From positions 103,711 through 167,710 of the forward strand of contig JAQGJP010000056.1 in the NCBI GenBank assembly GCA_028290545.1: a DNA stretch of 64,000 nt, in the 5' to 3' direction. The notes under the pieces are model-generated. The model had not been told where the DNA came from and searched no databases. It was given only the letters and a program-made list of their open reading frames with translations. Source of the stretch: Rhizobium sp. GTDB taxonomy: Bacteria; Pseudomonadota; Alphaproteobacteria; Rhizobiales; Rhizobiaceae. This document shows positions 53,813-64,000 of this stretch, piece by piece (positions within the stretch are counted from its first letter, which is position 1; every line of letters starts with the position of its first letter). The translations under genes were made by a program, and so were the position numbers.

Positions 53813-56314
53813 ATGACAATCCCGACTGCCACCTATCGCCTTCAGTTCCGCAACGGCATGACGTTCCAGCGGGCAATCGAGCTCATTCCGCATTGGCAAT
53901 CGCTCGGCATCAGCCACGTCTATGCATCGCCGATCTTTGCCGCCACGGCAGGATCCACCCACGGTTATGATATCATCGATCCCAATATGGTGGAGCCTGC
54001 GATTGGCGGTCAGGATGGCTTCAATCAGTTCTCCAAGGCACTCAAGGAAGCAGGGCTTTGCCTGATTCTCGACATCGTTCCCAACCATCTCGCCGCTTCT
54101 CTGGAAAATCCCTGGTGGCGAAGCATTATGGAATTGGGTGCGGAAAGCCCCTACGCCGGCTATTTCGATGTCGACTGGTCGAAGAAACTGACGCTGCCGA
54201 TGCTTTCCGGCTCGGTGGAAAGCGAATTGGAGGCTGGAAACATCAAGCTGGTCATCGATGCCGAACAGGCAGCGCTGGCCATCGATTACCTCGGCAGCCT
54301 GTATCCGCTGCATCCCGCGACATACCGCGAGACGCTCGGCAGCCTGGATGATCCGCTTTCATCCGACAGCGTTGTCTTGACGGATGGGCGCATTCTGGAT
54401 CTCCAGCCATGGCAATTCATTGGATGGCGGGACGCGCCAGACGGACTGAGCTACCGCCGCTTCTTCGAGATTACCGGTCTTGCAGGAGTGCGGGTGGAGG
54501 AGCCGGCGGTTTTCGACGCGGTGCATCGGACGGTGCTGGACATGGTCAGGCGCGGCCAGGTCGATGGCTTGCGGATCGATCATATCGATGGCCTTGCCGA
54601 TCCCGAAGCCTATCTCGACCGGCTGCGTGCGGCAGTCGGGCCGGATTTCTACATCGTGGTCGAAAAGATCCTGGAACGGGATGAGCAACTGCCTGAGAAA
54701 TGGCCGATCAACGGCACCACGGGCTACGAATTCATCGCTTCGCTTGCCGATGTGCTGGTCGATCATCGCAGCACGGCGCTCGACGCCGCTTACCGCCAGA
54801 TCAGCCCGGAGAGCGTCGATGCGCGCGGCGAACTGCGGAAGGCCAAGCAGTTGATGGTCGACCAGAATTTTCGCGGCGAGGTTTTAGCGCTGCAGCAGCT
54901 GGCACGTGAAATCGCCGATGCTGAAGGTGGGGCCTTCGCGGCTGACGCGATCGACACTGCCGTTCGCTCCGTACTGGTCGCGTTCCCGGTCTATCGCACC
55001 TATGGAACGCCGCGTGGTCTTGATGACGCCGACGGGGAAGTGCTCGACAGGATATTCGATGGGTTGTTGGATGTCGCTGATTCGGATCAGAAAACCGTTC
55101 TGGGCTTCCTTCACGCCGTTCTCGAGGGGCTTGTCGGTGGCGACAGAGCCATCCATTTCCGCACCCGCATGCAGCATCTGACGGGACCCCTGCTGGCCAA
55201 GGCTCTGGAAGACACGTTCTTCTACCGGTACAATCGTCTGATCGCGCTGAACGAAGTCGGTGGCGATCCACTGGCGCGCGACGGCTCGGTCGAACGGTTT
55301 CATGCGCGGATGCAGGAGCGGCAGAAGCGCCAGCCCACGGGTCTGACAGCCACGTCCACCCATGACACCAAGCGCGGCGAGGATACCCGTGCGCGACTCT
55401 ATGCGATCAGCGAGGCGCCGGCGGTCTGGGAAACAGCCGTCGCATGGTGGCGCAACATGCACCTTCATCTGATTGCCGATCTTGGGGATGGTCCGGCGCC
55501 GGAACCGAACATCGAGTGGATGCTCTATCAGGGGCTGGCGGGTATCTGGCCGCCCCGGATCGACACCAACGATCCGGCACAGCTTTCGGCACTCAGCGAA
55601 CGCTTTCTGGCATTCGTCGAAAAGGCGCTGCGCGAAGCCAAGCAGCGCACCAACTGGACGGACAACAACAAGGCATATGAACAGGCCGTGGCGAAATACG
55701 CCAGACATCTTCTCTCGATCGACAACGCCGAATTCCTCCGGGACTTCAACGAGACGCTGCGGCCCTTCATCAAGGCAGGCGGATACAACAGTCTGGCGCA
55801 GACGCTGCTCAAACTCACCGTCCCCGGCGTTCCGGATATCTATCAGGGTAGCGAAGGGCTGGACCTCAGCCTTGTCGATCCGGACAATCGACGGATTGTG
55901 GATATTGAACAAGTCCAATCGGACACCGGCATCGCCGCCGACAAGCAGCGCCTTATCAAAATGGTCCTGCGCCTGCGGCAAGCGCATCGTGCACTGTTCA
56001 CCGAAGGCCGATATCTTGCTCTTGAAGTTCAGGGACCGGCGGCCGAGCATGTCATCGCTTTCGCGCGCGTCCACCAGGACGATGCCGCCATTGTTATCGC
56101 GCCCCGCCTGGTTCTGGGGTTCGTGCGGAATGATGCAATTCGAACTGCGGAAATCTGGCGGAAAACCCGCGTGATTTTGCCGGATGTCCTGAAGGAATTG
56201 TCATTCCAGGACAGTGCCGGAAAAGCGATTGACCCTGAAAATGGCGGAATCTCCCTCACTGCAATTTTGGCAGAACAGCCATTCGCTTTGTTGATATCAC
56301 CTTCAAAGCGGTGA
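53813..56314 (+). CDS. treY: Malto-oligosyltrehalose synthase
   Basis: TATYRLQFRNGMTFQRAIELIPHWQSLGISHVYASPIFAATAGSTHGYDIID; GLRIDHIDGLADPEAYL; TSTHDTKRGEDTRARL. Confidence 0.95.
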   Translation: MTIPTATYRLQFRNGMTFQRAIELIPHWQSLGISHVYASPIFAATAGSTHGYDIIDPNMVEPAIGGQDGFNQFSKALKEAGLCLILDIVPNHLAASLENPWWRSIMELGAESPYAGYFDVDWSKKLTLPMLSGSVESELEAGNIKLVIDAEQAALAIDYLGSLYPLHPATYRETLGSLDDPLSSDSVVLTDGRILDLQPWQFIGWRDAPDGLSYRRFFEITGLAGVRVEEPAVFDAVHRTVLDMVRRGQVDGLRIDHIDGLADPEAYLDRLRAAVGPDFYIVVEKILERDEQLPEKWPINGTTGYEFIASLADVLVDHRSTALDAAYRQISPESVDARGELRKAKQLMVDQNFRGEVLALQQLAREIADAEGGAFAADAIDTAVRSVLVAFPVYRTYGTPRGLDDADGEVLDRIFDGLLDVADSDQKTVLGFLHAVLEGLVGGDRAIHFRTRMQHLTGPLLAKALEDTFFYRYNRLIALNEVGGDPLARDGSVERFHARMQERQKRQPTGLTATSTHDTKRGEDTRARLYAISEAPAVWETAVAWWRNMHLHLIADLGDGPAPEPNIEWMLYQGLAGIWPPRIDTNDPAQLSALSERFLAFVEKALREAKQRTNWTDNNKAYEQAVAKYARHLLSIDNAEFLRDFNETLRPFIKAGGYNSLAQTLLKLTVPGVPDIYQGSEGLDLSLVDPDNRRIVDIEQVQSDTGIAADKQRLIKMVLRLRQAHRALFTEGRYLALEVQGPAAEHVIAFARVHQDDAAIVIAPRLVLGFVRNDAIRTAEIWRKTRVILPDVLKELSFQDSAGKAIDPENGGISLTAILAEQPFALLISPSKR

Positions 56315-56527
56315 TTTTCTCGACGATTCAATAAATCTCGTCGAATATTCGAATTTTTTTATTAGCTCATTTGGAACACAAATGCCCCTTAGTTGTTTGA
56401 GGACTTGGGGAGTATCCCTTGTAACCATCGTGATCTGCGGGGGCTATGCGTACTGCGTGGTAGTGCTAGCGGACCATTTGCATCAGCCTCAGGACAAATG
56501 TTGAGGCAAATGTTGAAGGAGAATGAA

Positions 56528-57166
56528 ATGAAAAAAGCACTGTTGCTGTCCGCTGTGATAGCGAGCGCATCGTCGGCGGCATATGCAGCGGACGCAATCG
56601 ATTCAATTCCGGCAGCACCGGAAGCAGTCGAAGAAACTGTCGTTCCGGCTGGCTGGGATGGCCCTTATCTCGGTGTGATGGGCGGCGCCGAATGGCTCAA
56701 GAGCCGGTACGATTTCGGCGCAACCAGCGCCTCGCGCACGCAGGGCGGCGGCTTGATAGGCAAGTTCGCGGGCTACAACATGCAGTTCGACAATAACTTC
56801 GTCCTCGGTATCGAAGGTGATGTCAGCTACAACTGGAACAAGAAGACTGTTCAGGGTTACGAGGCGGGAACCGATTGGTCCGGCTCCGTCCGCGCACGCG
56901 CCGGTTATGCATTTGACAACGCATTGATCTATGGTGCGGCAGGCTGGACCGTGACGCGAGGTTATATCGATCCGCCGACAGGCGGCAAGAGCACCAAGGC
57001 TCTGAACGGCTATACACTCGGCGCTGGTGTCGATTACAAGTTCAACGACAATATGTTTGTGCGTGCTGAATATCGTTTCAACGATTACACCAGCAAGTCG
57101 ATCAAGGGCGTAGAGTTTGATCCGCAGCAGCATTCCGTCATTTTGGGCGTCGGCTACAAGTTCTAA
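56528..57166 (+). CDS. Outer-membrane beta-barrel protein (Omp25/Omp31-like)
   Basis: Signal peptide; WDGPYLGVMGG..., GYAFDNALIYGAAGWTVTRGY, alternating C-terminal strand ending VGYKF. Confidence 0.9.
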   Translation: MKKALLLSAVIASASSAAYAADAIDSIPAAPEAVEETVVPAGWDGPYLGVMGGAEWLKSRYDFGATSASRTQGGGLIGKFAGYNMQFDNNFVLGIEGDVSYNWNKKTVQGYEAGTDWSGSVRARAGYAFDNALIYGAAGWTVTRGYIDPPTGGKSTKALNGYTLGAGVDYKFNDNMFVRAEYRFNDYTSKSIKGVEFDPQQHSVILGVGYKF

Positions 57167-57185
57167 GCTCGCGGCACGACTTTGA

Positions 57186-57216
57186 AAAACGCACCCGTCC
57201 ATGGCGGGTGCGTTTT
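57186..57216. terminator. Bidirectional intrinsic terminator
   Basis: AAAACGCACCCG-7 nt-CGGGTGCGTTTT, 12-bp perfect stem between convergent omp and DUF72 genes. Confidence 0.88.
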
Positions 57217-57219
57217 CGT

Positions 57220-57972
57220 TTATGGCAACGTGCCCATCAAATCCTTGATCTCCAGCGCATTGGATAGCGCTGCCCCTGACGCGGTATTGTCGAAAATACA
57301 CCAGCTGTCCGCGCGCGCCTTTGAAAGCAGGGCGGCATACTTGCGGAGTTCGTCAGGTTGATATTCCGAATAGTAGATCCTGGGCGAGCCGTGCAGCCGC
57401 AGATAACTGAAATCGGACTCTTCCTGTTCAGCCCCAGAGACCGGCGCGGGATCGGCGATGACCCTGCTCACCGTGTATGCCGAGAGCAGGGATGAAACTT
57501 CCGGGCTCGCCCAGCTCTGGTGACGGGGTTCGATGACGACTTGTCCCTCGAACACCCCGCGAAGATCATTCAGGAAGCTCGTCACCGTCTCCACATTGAA
57601 GGCCAGGTTGGGCGGCAATTGCAGCAGAACCGGCCCCAGCTTCTCTCCAAGCCGCGCGACATCCTGAAGGAACTCAAGCAGCGCGGATCGGGCATCGGCC
57701 AGCCGCAGTTCGTGCGTGATGTGCTTTGGTACTTTCACCGAAAACCGGAAGGCCGGCGGCACGCTGTCAGCCCATCTTTGCCAGGTGTCCGGCTTGTGAC
57801 GCCTGTAGAAGGACGAGTTGACTTCGACCCCATTGAAGACGGCGGAATATCGCGCCAGCGACGAGCCGTCCGAGGGGAAGCGATCCGCGAACGGTCTGGA
57901 AATGCTCCAGCCAGCGGTCCCGATGAATACCATTCCGGTCTCCAGACTACAAATACCTCCGCATAAGAACAC
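57220..57972 (-). CDS. DUF72-domain protein
   Basis: FIGTAGWSISRPF, VEVNSSFYRRHKPDTWQRWADSVPPAFRFSVKVPKHITHELRL, YLRLHGSPRIYYSEY. Confidence 0.92.
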   Translation of the reverse strand: MFLCGGICSLETGMVFIGTAGWSISRPFADRFPSDGSSLARYSAVFNGVEVNSSFYRRHKPDTWQRWADSVPPAFRFSVKVPKHITHELRLADARSALLEFLQDVARLGEKLGPVLLQLPPNLAFNVETVTSFLNDLRGVFEGQVVIEPRHQSWASPEVSSLLSAYTVSRVIADPAPVSGAEQEESDFSYLRLHGSPRIYYSEYQPDELRKYAALLSKARADSWCIFDNTASGAALSNALEIKDLMGTLP

Positions 57973-58074
57973 CCGGCTTGCGCCTCCAGTTCATGTGTCC
58001 GGAAAAAACTTCGAATAGCCTCGGAACAATCCGACCGGCTTTGCCGGCAATCGATTATGCGTTATGACGGTGTG

Positions 58075-58257
58075 ATGACCAATGACGACCATGAAAAGCC
58101 CAGGCAATCTCCAGCCGATCGCCGCGCTGAACGATTGAAAGCCGAATTGCGCGCCAATCTTGCGCGCCGCAAACTTCAGGCGCGCGCACGCCGCGAAGGG
58201 GCGGAAGACGACAGGCCGGGCGAACTGCTGTCGGATGCTAAATCCGGCGATGCGTAG
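58075..58257 (+). CDS. Small conserved-type basic protein, unknown function
   Basis: MTNDDHEKPRQSPADRRAERLKAELRANLARRKLQARARREG; just upstream of murA. Confidence 0.6.
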   Translation: MTNDDHEKPRQSPADRRAERLKAELRANLARRKLQARARREGAEDDRPGELLSDAKSGDA

Positions 58258-58385
58258 GCCGCCTAAATTTCCCCCCAATTTCCCGTCTTAACCGCGTCAT
58301 CGGCCATTCCTTGAATCGTAGGCGACAATTCGCTACATGGCCGTAGACACTGGCGCTATTCTGCGCCTCTAGGGGACGTTGCTTC

Positions 58386-59678
58386 ATGGATCGCATCAGA
58401 ATTGTCGGCGGGCAGCCGCTCAATGGTATTATACCGATTTCCGGCGCCAAGAATGCGGCCCTGCCGCTGATGATCGCCTCGCTGATGACCAGCGACACAC
58501 TAACGCTGGAAAACGTGCCGCATCTCGCCGATGTCGAGCAACTGATCCGCATCCTCGGCAATCATGGCGTCGATATTTCCGTCAATGGCCGACGCGAACA
58601 TCAGGACGGTTCCTATGCCCGCACCGTGCATTTCACCTGCCGAACCATCGCCGACCTGACAGCGCCTTACGAACTGGTCTCCAAGATGCGAGCGAGCTTC
58701 TGGGTCATCGGCCCGCTTCTGGCCCGCGAAGGCCAGTGCCGGGTTTCGCTGCCGGGCGGCTGCGCGATCGGTACGCGGCCGGTCGATCTGTTCCTCGAAA
58801 GCCTGAAGGCGCTGGGCGCGGAAATGGAGATCGACGGCGGCTACGTCAATGCCCGCGCCCCCAAGGGCGGCCTGATCGGCGCCCGCTACACTTTCCCGAA
58901 AGTCTCGGTCGGCGCCACGCATGTGATGCTGATGGCCGCCAGCCTTGCCCGCGGCACCACAGTGATCGGCAATGCAGCCCGCGAACCCGAAATCGTCGAT
59001 CTCGCCGCCTGCCTGAATGCCATGGGCGCCAGGATCACCGGCGCCGGCACCGCGACCATCACCATCGAGGGCGTCACCTCGCTCTCGGGTGCCCGCCACC
59101 GTGTCATGCCGGATCGCATCGAGACCGGCACCTATGCCATGGCTGTTGCCATGACCGGCGGCGATGTCGAGATCGTCGACACCGATGCCATGTATCTTGA
59201 AACCGCGCTTGAGGCCGTCCGCCGGGCCGGTGCCGATGTCACGATCACCGATCGCGGCATCCGCGTTCGCCGCAATGGCGGCGGCATAAGGCCGGTCGAC
59301 TTGGTCACCGATCCCTATCCGGGCTTCCCCACCGATCTGCAGGCGCAGTTCATGGGCCTGATGACCAAGTCCACCGGCGCCTCGCACATCACCGAGACGA
59401 TTTTCGAGAACCGCTTCATGCATGTGCAGGAACTGGCGCGCCTCGGAGCCAAGATCACGCTGAGCGGCCAGACCGCCCGCATCGAGGGTGTCGAGCGGCT
59501 CAAGGGTGCTCCGGTCATGGCGACCGACCTCCGGGCTTCGGTATCGCTGGTGATCGCCGGTCTGGCGGCCGAAGGCGAGACCATGGTATCGCGCGTCTAT
59601 CACCTCGATCGCGGCTTCGAGCGGCTGGAGGAAAAGCTCACGCGTTGCGGCGCCAATGTCGAGCGCGTCAGCGAATAA
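58386..59678 (+). CDS. murA: UDP-N-acetylglucosamine 1-carboxyvinyltransferase
   Basis: [57 protein letters not shown]. Confidence 0.97.
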   Translation: MDRIRIVGGQPLNGIIPISGAKNAALPLMIASLMTSDTLTLENVPHLADVEQLIRILGNHGVDISVNGRREHQDGSYARTVHFTCRTIADLTAPYELVSKMRASFWVIGPLLAREGQCRVSLPGGCAIGTRPVDLFLESLKALGAEMEIDGGYVNARAPKGGLIGARYTFPKVSVGATHVMLMAASLARGTTVIGNAAREPEIVDLAACLNAMGARITGAGTATITIEGVTSLSGARHRVMPDRIETGTYAMAVAMTGGDVEIVDTDAMYLETALEAVRRAGADVTITDRGIRVRRNGGGIRPVDLVTDPYPGFPTDLQAQFMGLMTKSTGASHITETIFENRFMHVQELARLGAKITLSGQTARIEGVERLKGAPVMATDLRASVSLVIAGLAAEGETMVSRVYHLDRGFERLEEKLTRCGANVERVSE

Positions 59679-59799
59679 GCCCTGCTATTGAAAACATCGG
59701 GCGGTTGCAGAAGCGGGCCGCCCATCTTATCTGAAGCGTTAAGGAAAACTCGCGGCGATATGCCAGGCGAGGTCACATAATTGCTGGATGGATAGCCAC

Positions 59800-60237
59800 A
59801 TGCCTCTGAAACTACTTGCCCTCGACGATGAAGATCTGACCGTCATCTCGGCCCATATGCAGGATGCGGTTTTCCGCATCGCCGATGTCGAATACGAGCC
59901 ACGGCAGAAGCGCTTGACGATTGCTGCCAACCGATTTGATTGGGAAGCCGCCGACCGTGAAGCCAAGGGTTTCGAGCGCAGCCGCGCCGCGCTCTGCTTC
60001 AAGCAGGTGACCTCGGTCCGCTCGATCGGCATAGACCGCAAGGCCAAGGAAAAGGTGCTGTCGCTGCTCGCCGTTCTCTTCGAAAAGGAAAGCGAGGGCC
60101 CCGATGGTTCGATCGAACTGGTGCTGGCCGGCGGTGGCTCGATCCTGCTGGGTGTGGACTGTGTCGAAGTTCAGCTTGCAGATACCGGCGGCACGTGGGA
60201 AACGACAATGAAGCCGCGTCATCCAGGCGCTGCCTGA
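59800..60237 (+). CDS. DUF2948-family protein
   Basis: MPLKLLALDDEDLTVISAHMQDAVFRIADVEYEPRQKRLTIAANRFDWE. Confidence 0.9.
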   Translation: MPLKLLALDDEDLTVISAHMQDAVFRIADVEYEPRQKRLTIAANRFDWEAADREAKGFERSRAALCFKQVTSVRSIGIDRKAKEKVLSLLAVLFEKESEGPDGSIELVLAGGGSILLGVDCVEVQLADTGGTWETTMKPRHPGAA

Positions 60238-60289
60238 AGCGGTGGCCGATGCGGCTCGCACCGCAGAACGACAATATTGAATTCGTGAG

Positions 60290-61597
60290 GTGCGTTCCTT
60301 GGCGATCTGGCTCAACCGGCAGTCGGCGGATTTTGAAAAGCGGTTTGCAGCGTTTCTGACCACAAAGCGCGAAGTCTCGGAAGATGTGAACGCGGTGGTC
60401 CGCACGATCATCGCCGATGTTGTCGCGCGTGGCGACCAGGCGCTCAAGGAATATTCGCTCCGTTTCGATGCGCTGGACTTCGACCGCGTTGCCATGCGCG
60501 TCAAGCCGGGCGAACTGGATGAGGCTTTCGATGAGATCGATGCCCCTGTTCGCGATGCCCTGCTGCTTGCCGCCGACCGGATCGAGAAGCATCATCGGCG
60601 GCAATTGCCCAAGGACGATATCTACGAGGACGCGCTCGGCGTGACGCTGGGTTCGCGCTGGACGGCGATCGAGGCGGTCGGCCTCTACGTGCCCGGCGGC
60701 ATGGCGAGCTACCCGAGTTCGGTGCTGATGAACGCGGTGCCCGCCAAGGTCGCCGGCGTGCCTCGTATCGTCATGGTCGTGCCGGCGCGCGAAGGCGCGA
60801 TCAACCCCGCGGTCCTTGCCGCAGCCCGCATCGCCGGCATTGACGAAATTTACCGTATCGGCGGCGCGCAGGCCATCGCAGCCCTTGCCTATGGCACCGA
60901 AACCATCCAGCCGGTGGCCAAGATCACCGGACCGGGCAACGCCTTTGTCGCCGCCGCCAAGCGGCATGTGTTCGGCACTGTCGGCATCGACATGATCGCC
61001 GGTCCGTCCGAAGTTCTGGTGATTGCCGATGCCAACAATGATCCCGACTGGCTTGCCGCCGATCTTCTGGCCCAGGCCGAGCACGACACTGGCGCCCAAT
61101 CGATCCTGGTGACCGACGACGAGCGTTTCGCAAAGGCGGTCGAGGCGGCGGTCGAACGGCAGCTCAAGACGCTGTCGCGATCCGAAACCGCCTCCGCGTC
61201 TTGGCGGGATTTCGGCGCCATCATCCTCGTGCCGGACATGGATGCGGCGGTGCCGATCGCCGACCGGATTGCCGCCGAACATGTCGAGATTGCGATCGAG
61301 CATCCGGAAGCGCTGATGGCGAAGATCCGCAATGCCGGCGCCTTCTTCCTCGGCCGCCACACGCCTGAAGTGATCGGCGATTATGTCGGTGGATCCAATC
61401 ACGTACTGCCGACGGCGCGCTCGGCGCGGTTCTCGTCGGGGCTGTCGGTGCTCGACTACATGAAGCGATCCTCGATCCTCAAGCTTGGCGCCGAGCCGCT
61501 TCGCATACTCGGTCCTTCCGCCATTGCGCTCGCCCATTGCGAGGGGCTCGACGCACATGCCAGGTCCGTCGCCATCCGGCTCAACCCGGAGGCCTGA
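60290..61597 (+). CDS. hisD: Histidinol dehydrogenase
   Basis: VGLYVPGGMASYPSSVLMNAVPAKVAGVPRIVMV; IAGPSEVLVIADANNDPDWLAADLLAQAEHD. Confidence 0.97.
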   Translation: MRSLAIWLNRQSADFEKRFAAFLTTKREVSEDVNAVVRTIIADVVARGDQALKEYSLRFDALDFDRVAMRVKPGELDEAFDEIDAPVRDALLLAADRIEKHHRRQLPKDDIYEDALGVTLGSRWTAIEAVGLYVPGGMASYPSSVLMNAVPAKVAGVPRIVMVVPAREGAINPAVLAAARIAGIDEIYRIGGAQAIAALAYGTETIQPVAKITGPGNAFVAAAKRHVFGTVGIDMIAGPSEVLVIADANNDPDWLAADLLAQAEHDTGAQSILVTDDERFAKAVEAAVERQLKTLSRSETASASWRDFGAIILVPDMDAAVPIADRIAAEHVEIAIEHPEALMAKIRNAGAFFLGRHTPEVIGDYVGGSNHVLPTARSARFSSGLSVLDYMKRSSILKLGAEPLRILGPSAIALAHCEGLDAHARSVAIRLNPEA

Positions 61598-61600
61598 TGG

Positions 61601-62074
61601 ATGGCGGACAGCGGCTATCGGCTTTCGGATGTCACGCTGGATGAATCGATTGGACGATCGACGCCGGATGTCGAGCATGAGCGGGCGGTGGCAATTTTCG
61701 ATCTGCTGGAGGACAACACGTTCGTGCCCGAAGGCCACGGCGGCGGACCCTACCATCTGAAGCTCTCGCTGATCGACCAGAAACTTGTTTTCACGATCAT
61801 GACCGAGAAAGGCGACCAGGTCGCCACGCATATCTTGTCGCTGACGCCCTTCCGCCGGATCATCAAGGACTATTTCATGATCTGCGAGAGCTATTACCAG
61901 GCGATCCGCTCCTCGACCCCGAGCCAGATCGAGGCGATCGACATGGGCCGGCGCGGCATACACAATGAAGGTTCTCAGACGCTCGAAGATCGCTTGAAAG
62001 GCAAGATCGGGCTCGATTTCGATACATCCCGCCGGCTCTTCACGCTGGTCTGCGTGCTCTATTGGCGGGGCTAA
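61601..62074 (+). CDS. UPF0262-family protein
   Basis: [38 protein letters not shown]; immediately after hisD. Confidence 0.9.
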   Translation: MADSGYRLSDVTLDESIGRSTPDVEHERAVAIFDLLEDNTFVPEGHGGGPYHLKLSLIDQKLVFTIMTEKGDQVATHILSLTPFRRIIKDYFMICESYYQAIRSSTPSQIEAIDMGRRGIHNEGSQTLEDRLKGKIGLDFDTSRRLFTLVCVLYWRG

Positions 62075-62079
62075 GCGGC

Positions 62080-62547
62080 ATGGACGGGCCGAACGCGATT
62101 CCGCCGACGCGATTGCCCGGCGCGGTGCTCTTCATGTGCGGCATGAACTCGATCCGCTCGCCGATGGCCGAAGCGATCGCCCGGCATCATCTGCCGCAAA
62201 GCGTCTATGTCGCCTCGGCAGGTGTGCGGCGCGGCGAACGCGATCCCTTTGTCGATATCGTGCTCGCGGAGATCGGCCTCGGCCTTGACCGCCACCAGCC
62301 GCACCTGCTCGATGATCTGGAGGATGATTATTTCGACATGATCGTGACGCTGGCGCCGGAGGCTCACCATGTCGCCCTCGACATGACGCGTTCGTGGGCT
62401 GCCGATGTCGTCTACTGGCCGACGCCTGATCCGACGGTGGCCACAGGCACGCGCGAGCAGATCCTCAATGCCTACAGGGAGGTCCGCGATCACCTGACAA
62501 GGCGGATCCTCAAACATATTGCCGCGGCAAATACCGAGACCGCATGA
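62080..62547 (+). CDS. Low-molecular-weight phosphatase/ArsC-like protein
   Basis: AVLFMCGMNSIRSPMAEAIARHHLP (CX5R P-loop). Confidence 0.88.
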   Translation: MDGPNAIPPTRLPGAVLFMCGMNSIRSPMAEAIARHHLPQSVYVASAGVRRGERDPFVDIVLAEIGLGLDRHQPHLLDDLEDDYFDMIVTLAPEAHHVALDMTRSWAADVVYWPTPDPTVATGTREQILNAYREVRDHLTRRILKHIAAANTETA

Positions 62548-62702
62548 AAAAACGTGTGCTTTTCTTGCGCGGCACGTCAATTAAGCCTAAATAGCGGCCG
62601 CCGGACAGTTCACAAAGCTTTGGCTTTTGTGTAGTTTCCGCGCCAATTCGCGGGGTGCCTGTCGGCGCCTCGCCAGAAAACATCTAGGAAGATAACCCAA
62701 AT

Positions 62703-62921
62703 ATGCCGAAAGAAGAAGTACTGGAATTTCCGGGAATCGTGACTGAATTGCTGCCCAATGCCACCTTCCGCGTGAAGCTGGAAAATGAGCATGAGATCAT
62801 CGCGCACACCGCCGGACGCATGCGCAAGAATCGCATCCGCGTTCTGGCCGGCGACAAGGTGCTTGTGGAAATGACGCCCTACGATCTGACCAAGGGCCGC
62901 ATCACCTATCGTTTCAAGTAA
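62703..62921 (+). CDS. infA: Translation initiation factor IF-1
   Basis: [72 protein letters not shown]. Confidence 0.98.
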   Translation: MPKEEVLEFPGIVTELLPNATFRVKLENEHEIIAHTAGRMRKNRIRVLAGDKVLVEMTPYDLTKGRITYRFK

Positions 62922-62951
62922 TCGATTGCCAGATATCACGGGATACCCGAC

Positions 62952-63575
62952 GTGCTGACACAACGGCTGATACTGGCATCGGGCTCGCCGAGGCGCCTGG
63001 ATCTTCTGGCTCAGGCCGGCATTCATCCGGACAAGCTGATGCCGATGGATCTCGACGAGACGCCGCGCCGTGCCGAGCACCCGCGTTCGCTCGCCAGGCG
63101 TCTTGCCGCCGAGAAGGCCGAAGCGGCTTTTCAGGGGATCAGAACCGATCCGCAATGGGCGGGCAGCTATATCCTTGCCGCCGATACCGTGGTTGCGGTG
63201 GGGCGTCGCATTCTCGGCAAGCCGGAATATCTGGAGGAGGCTTCCTCGGCGCTGCACCTGTTGTCCGGCCGCAGCCACTGGGTCTATACCGGCATTGCCG
63301 TGATGACTCCGGCCAGCCAGATGCGGCTCAAGGTCATCGAGACAAAGGTGCGCTTCAAACGCCTGACCGGCCCGGAATTGAAATACTATCTTGCATCCGG
63401 CGAATGGCGGGGCAAGGCGGGCGGCTATGGCATCCAGGGCTTCGCTGGCACGTTTGTGCAGAAGCTTGTGGGTTCCTACAGCGCCGTGGTCGGCCTGCCT
63501 CTCTTTGAGACTGTCCAGCTGCTTGTGGGCGAGGGTTTCCAGTTCCACGAAAAATGGCAGGAGGGCTCGGCTTGA
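62952..63575 (+). CDS. maf: Maf-family nucleotide pyrophosphatase
   Basis: LILASGSPRRLDLLAQAGI; AADTVVAVGRRILGKP; GKAGGYGIQGFAGTFV. Confidence 0.95.
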   Translation: MLTQRLILASGSPRRLDLLAQAGIHPDKLMPMDLDETPRRAEHPRSLARRLAAEKAEAAFQGIRTDPQWAGSYILAADTVVAVGRRILGKPEYLEEASSALHLLSGRSHWVYTGIAVMTPASQMRLKVIETKVRFKRLTGPELKYYLASGEWRGKAGGYGIQGFAGTFVQKLVGSYSAVVGLPLFETVQLLVGEGFQFHEKWQEGSA

Positions 63576-63781
63576 CCTCCAACGTCGCTCCTTTGCGGAA
63601 AGCCCGGCCATGCCCGGAATGCAACCGGCCCTCGACGCGCGAATCCTATCCCTTCTGTTCCGAACGCTGCCGCAATCTCGACCTTTCGCGCTGGCTGACC
63701 GGTTCCTATGCCATTCCGGTGGTCAACGACGGCTCACAGGAGGATGACGAGGACAATCCCGTGAACCGCGATCAGGACTGA
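63572..63781 (+). CDS. yacG: DNA gyrase inhibitor YacG-like zinc-ribbon protein
   Basis: RPCPECNRPSTRESYPFCSERCRNLDLSRWLTGSYAIP; likely TTG start overlapping maf stop. Confidence 0.92.
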   Translation: MTSNVAPLRKARPCPECNRPSTRESYPFCSERCRNLDLSRWLTGSYAIPVVNDGSQEDDEDNPVNRDQD

Positions 63782-63835
63782 AAATTCAGTCTTTTCATGG
63801 TGTTGTGGATTAATGAAAAAAATCGGCAACAGGGG

Positions 63836-63863
63836 TTGCGCCTCTCCGACAAGATGCTATAAC
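63836..63863 (+). promoter_or_regulatory. Putative sigma-70 promoter of tRNA-Phe
   Basis: TTGCGC-16 nt-TATAAC upstream of the tRNA. Confidence 0.6.
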
Positions 63864-63924
63864 CCCGCTCGCTTCCGGGGTACACCAAACCTCTGGAGGC
63901 TCTGAAAAGAGCCAAAAGCAAGAT

Positions 63925-64000
63925 GCCCGGATAGCTCAGTTGGTAGAGCAGCGGATTGAAAATCCGCGTGTCGGTGGTTCAAATCCGCCTCCGGGCACCA
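63925..64000 (+). tRNA. tRNA-Phe (GAA)
   Basis: gcccggatagctcagttggtagagca...ggattGAAaatccg...ggttcaaatccgcctccgggcacca; encoded CCA, cloverleaf arms pair. Confidence 0.97.

Noticed and set aside
59999-61963. 654-aa minus-strand ORF
   Set aside because: Antisense to hisD and UPF0262 genes, which are clearly coding
1-64000. Mobile element, prophage or genomic-island boundary
   Set aside because: No transposase, integrase, phage structural gene or flanking direct repeats recognised; the terminal tRNA-Phe is intact and at the window edge, so an att site cannot be assessed

Overview
This 64-kb, GC-rich window looks like an alphaproteobacterial (probably Hyphomicrobiales/rhizobial) chromosome. 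The left ~44 kb is accessory metabolism. It contains: an ABC/SIS/PfkB operon with the gene content of a fructosamine (frl) system under a divergent ROK regulator; trehalose-phosphatase; a divergent fatty-acid-modification cluster (two CFA-synthase-like methyltransferases, FAD oxidoreductase, DUF1295, DUF1365, DUF2147, DUF2177); a vanadium-haloperoxidase-like/ASPIC-UnbV pair; an L-rhamnose oxidative catabolic operon; and two further ABC-transporter catabolic loci. From 44.3 to 49.3 kb, on the minus strand, lies a compact YcaO-TfuA locus: XRE regulator, BTAD/TPR regulator, 72-aa Cys-free peptide with a perfect AGGAGG, YcaO, TfuA, 77-aa protein. This is my best candidate for an undescribed RiPP (peptide thioamidation) system. 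The right end carries a PLD/UPF0104/EEP cluster, treY, an Omp25-like porin and a core block (murA-DUF2948-hisD-UPF0262-LMW phosphatase-infA-maf-yacG-tRNA-Phe). Other non-obvious signals: an IclR-type HTH fused to a sugar-binding-protein-like domain that is a paralogue of the SBP in the same locus; an exact 18-bp repeat shared by that locus's two divergent intergenic regions; paired AACC-N16-CGTA promoter-like elements facing opposite ways in the fatty-acid cluster; and a four-hairpin array between an SBP gene and its permeases. All assignments come from reading the sequence and ORF track; no database search was run.
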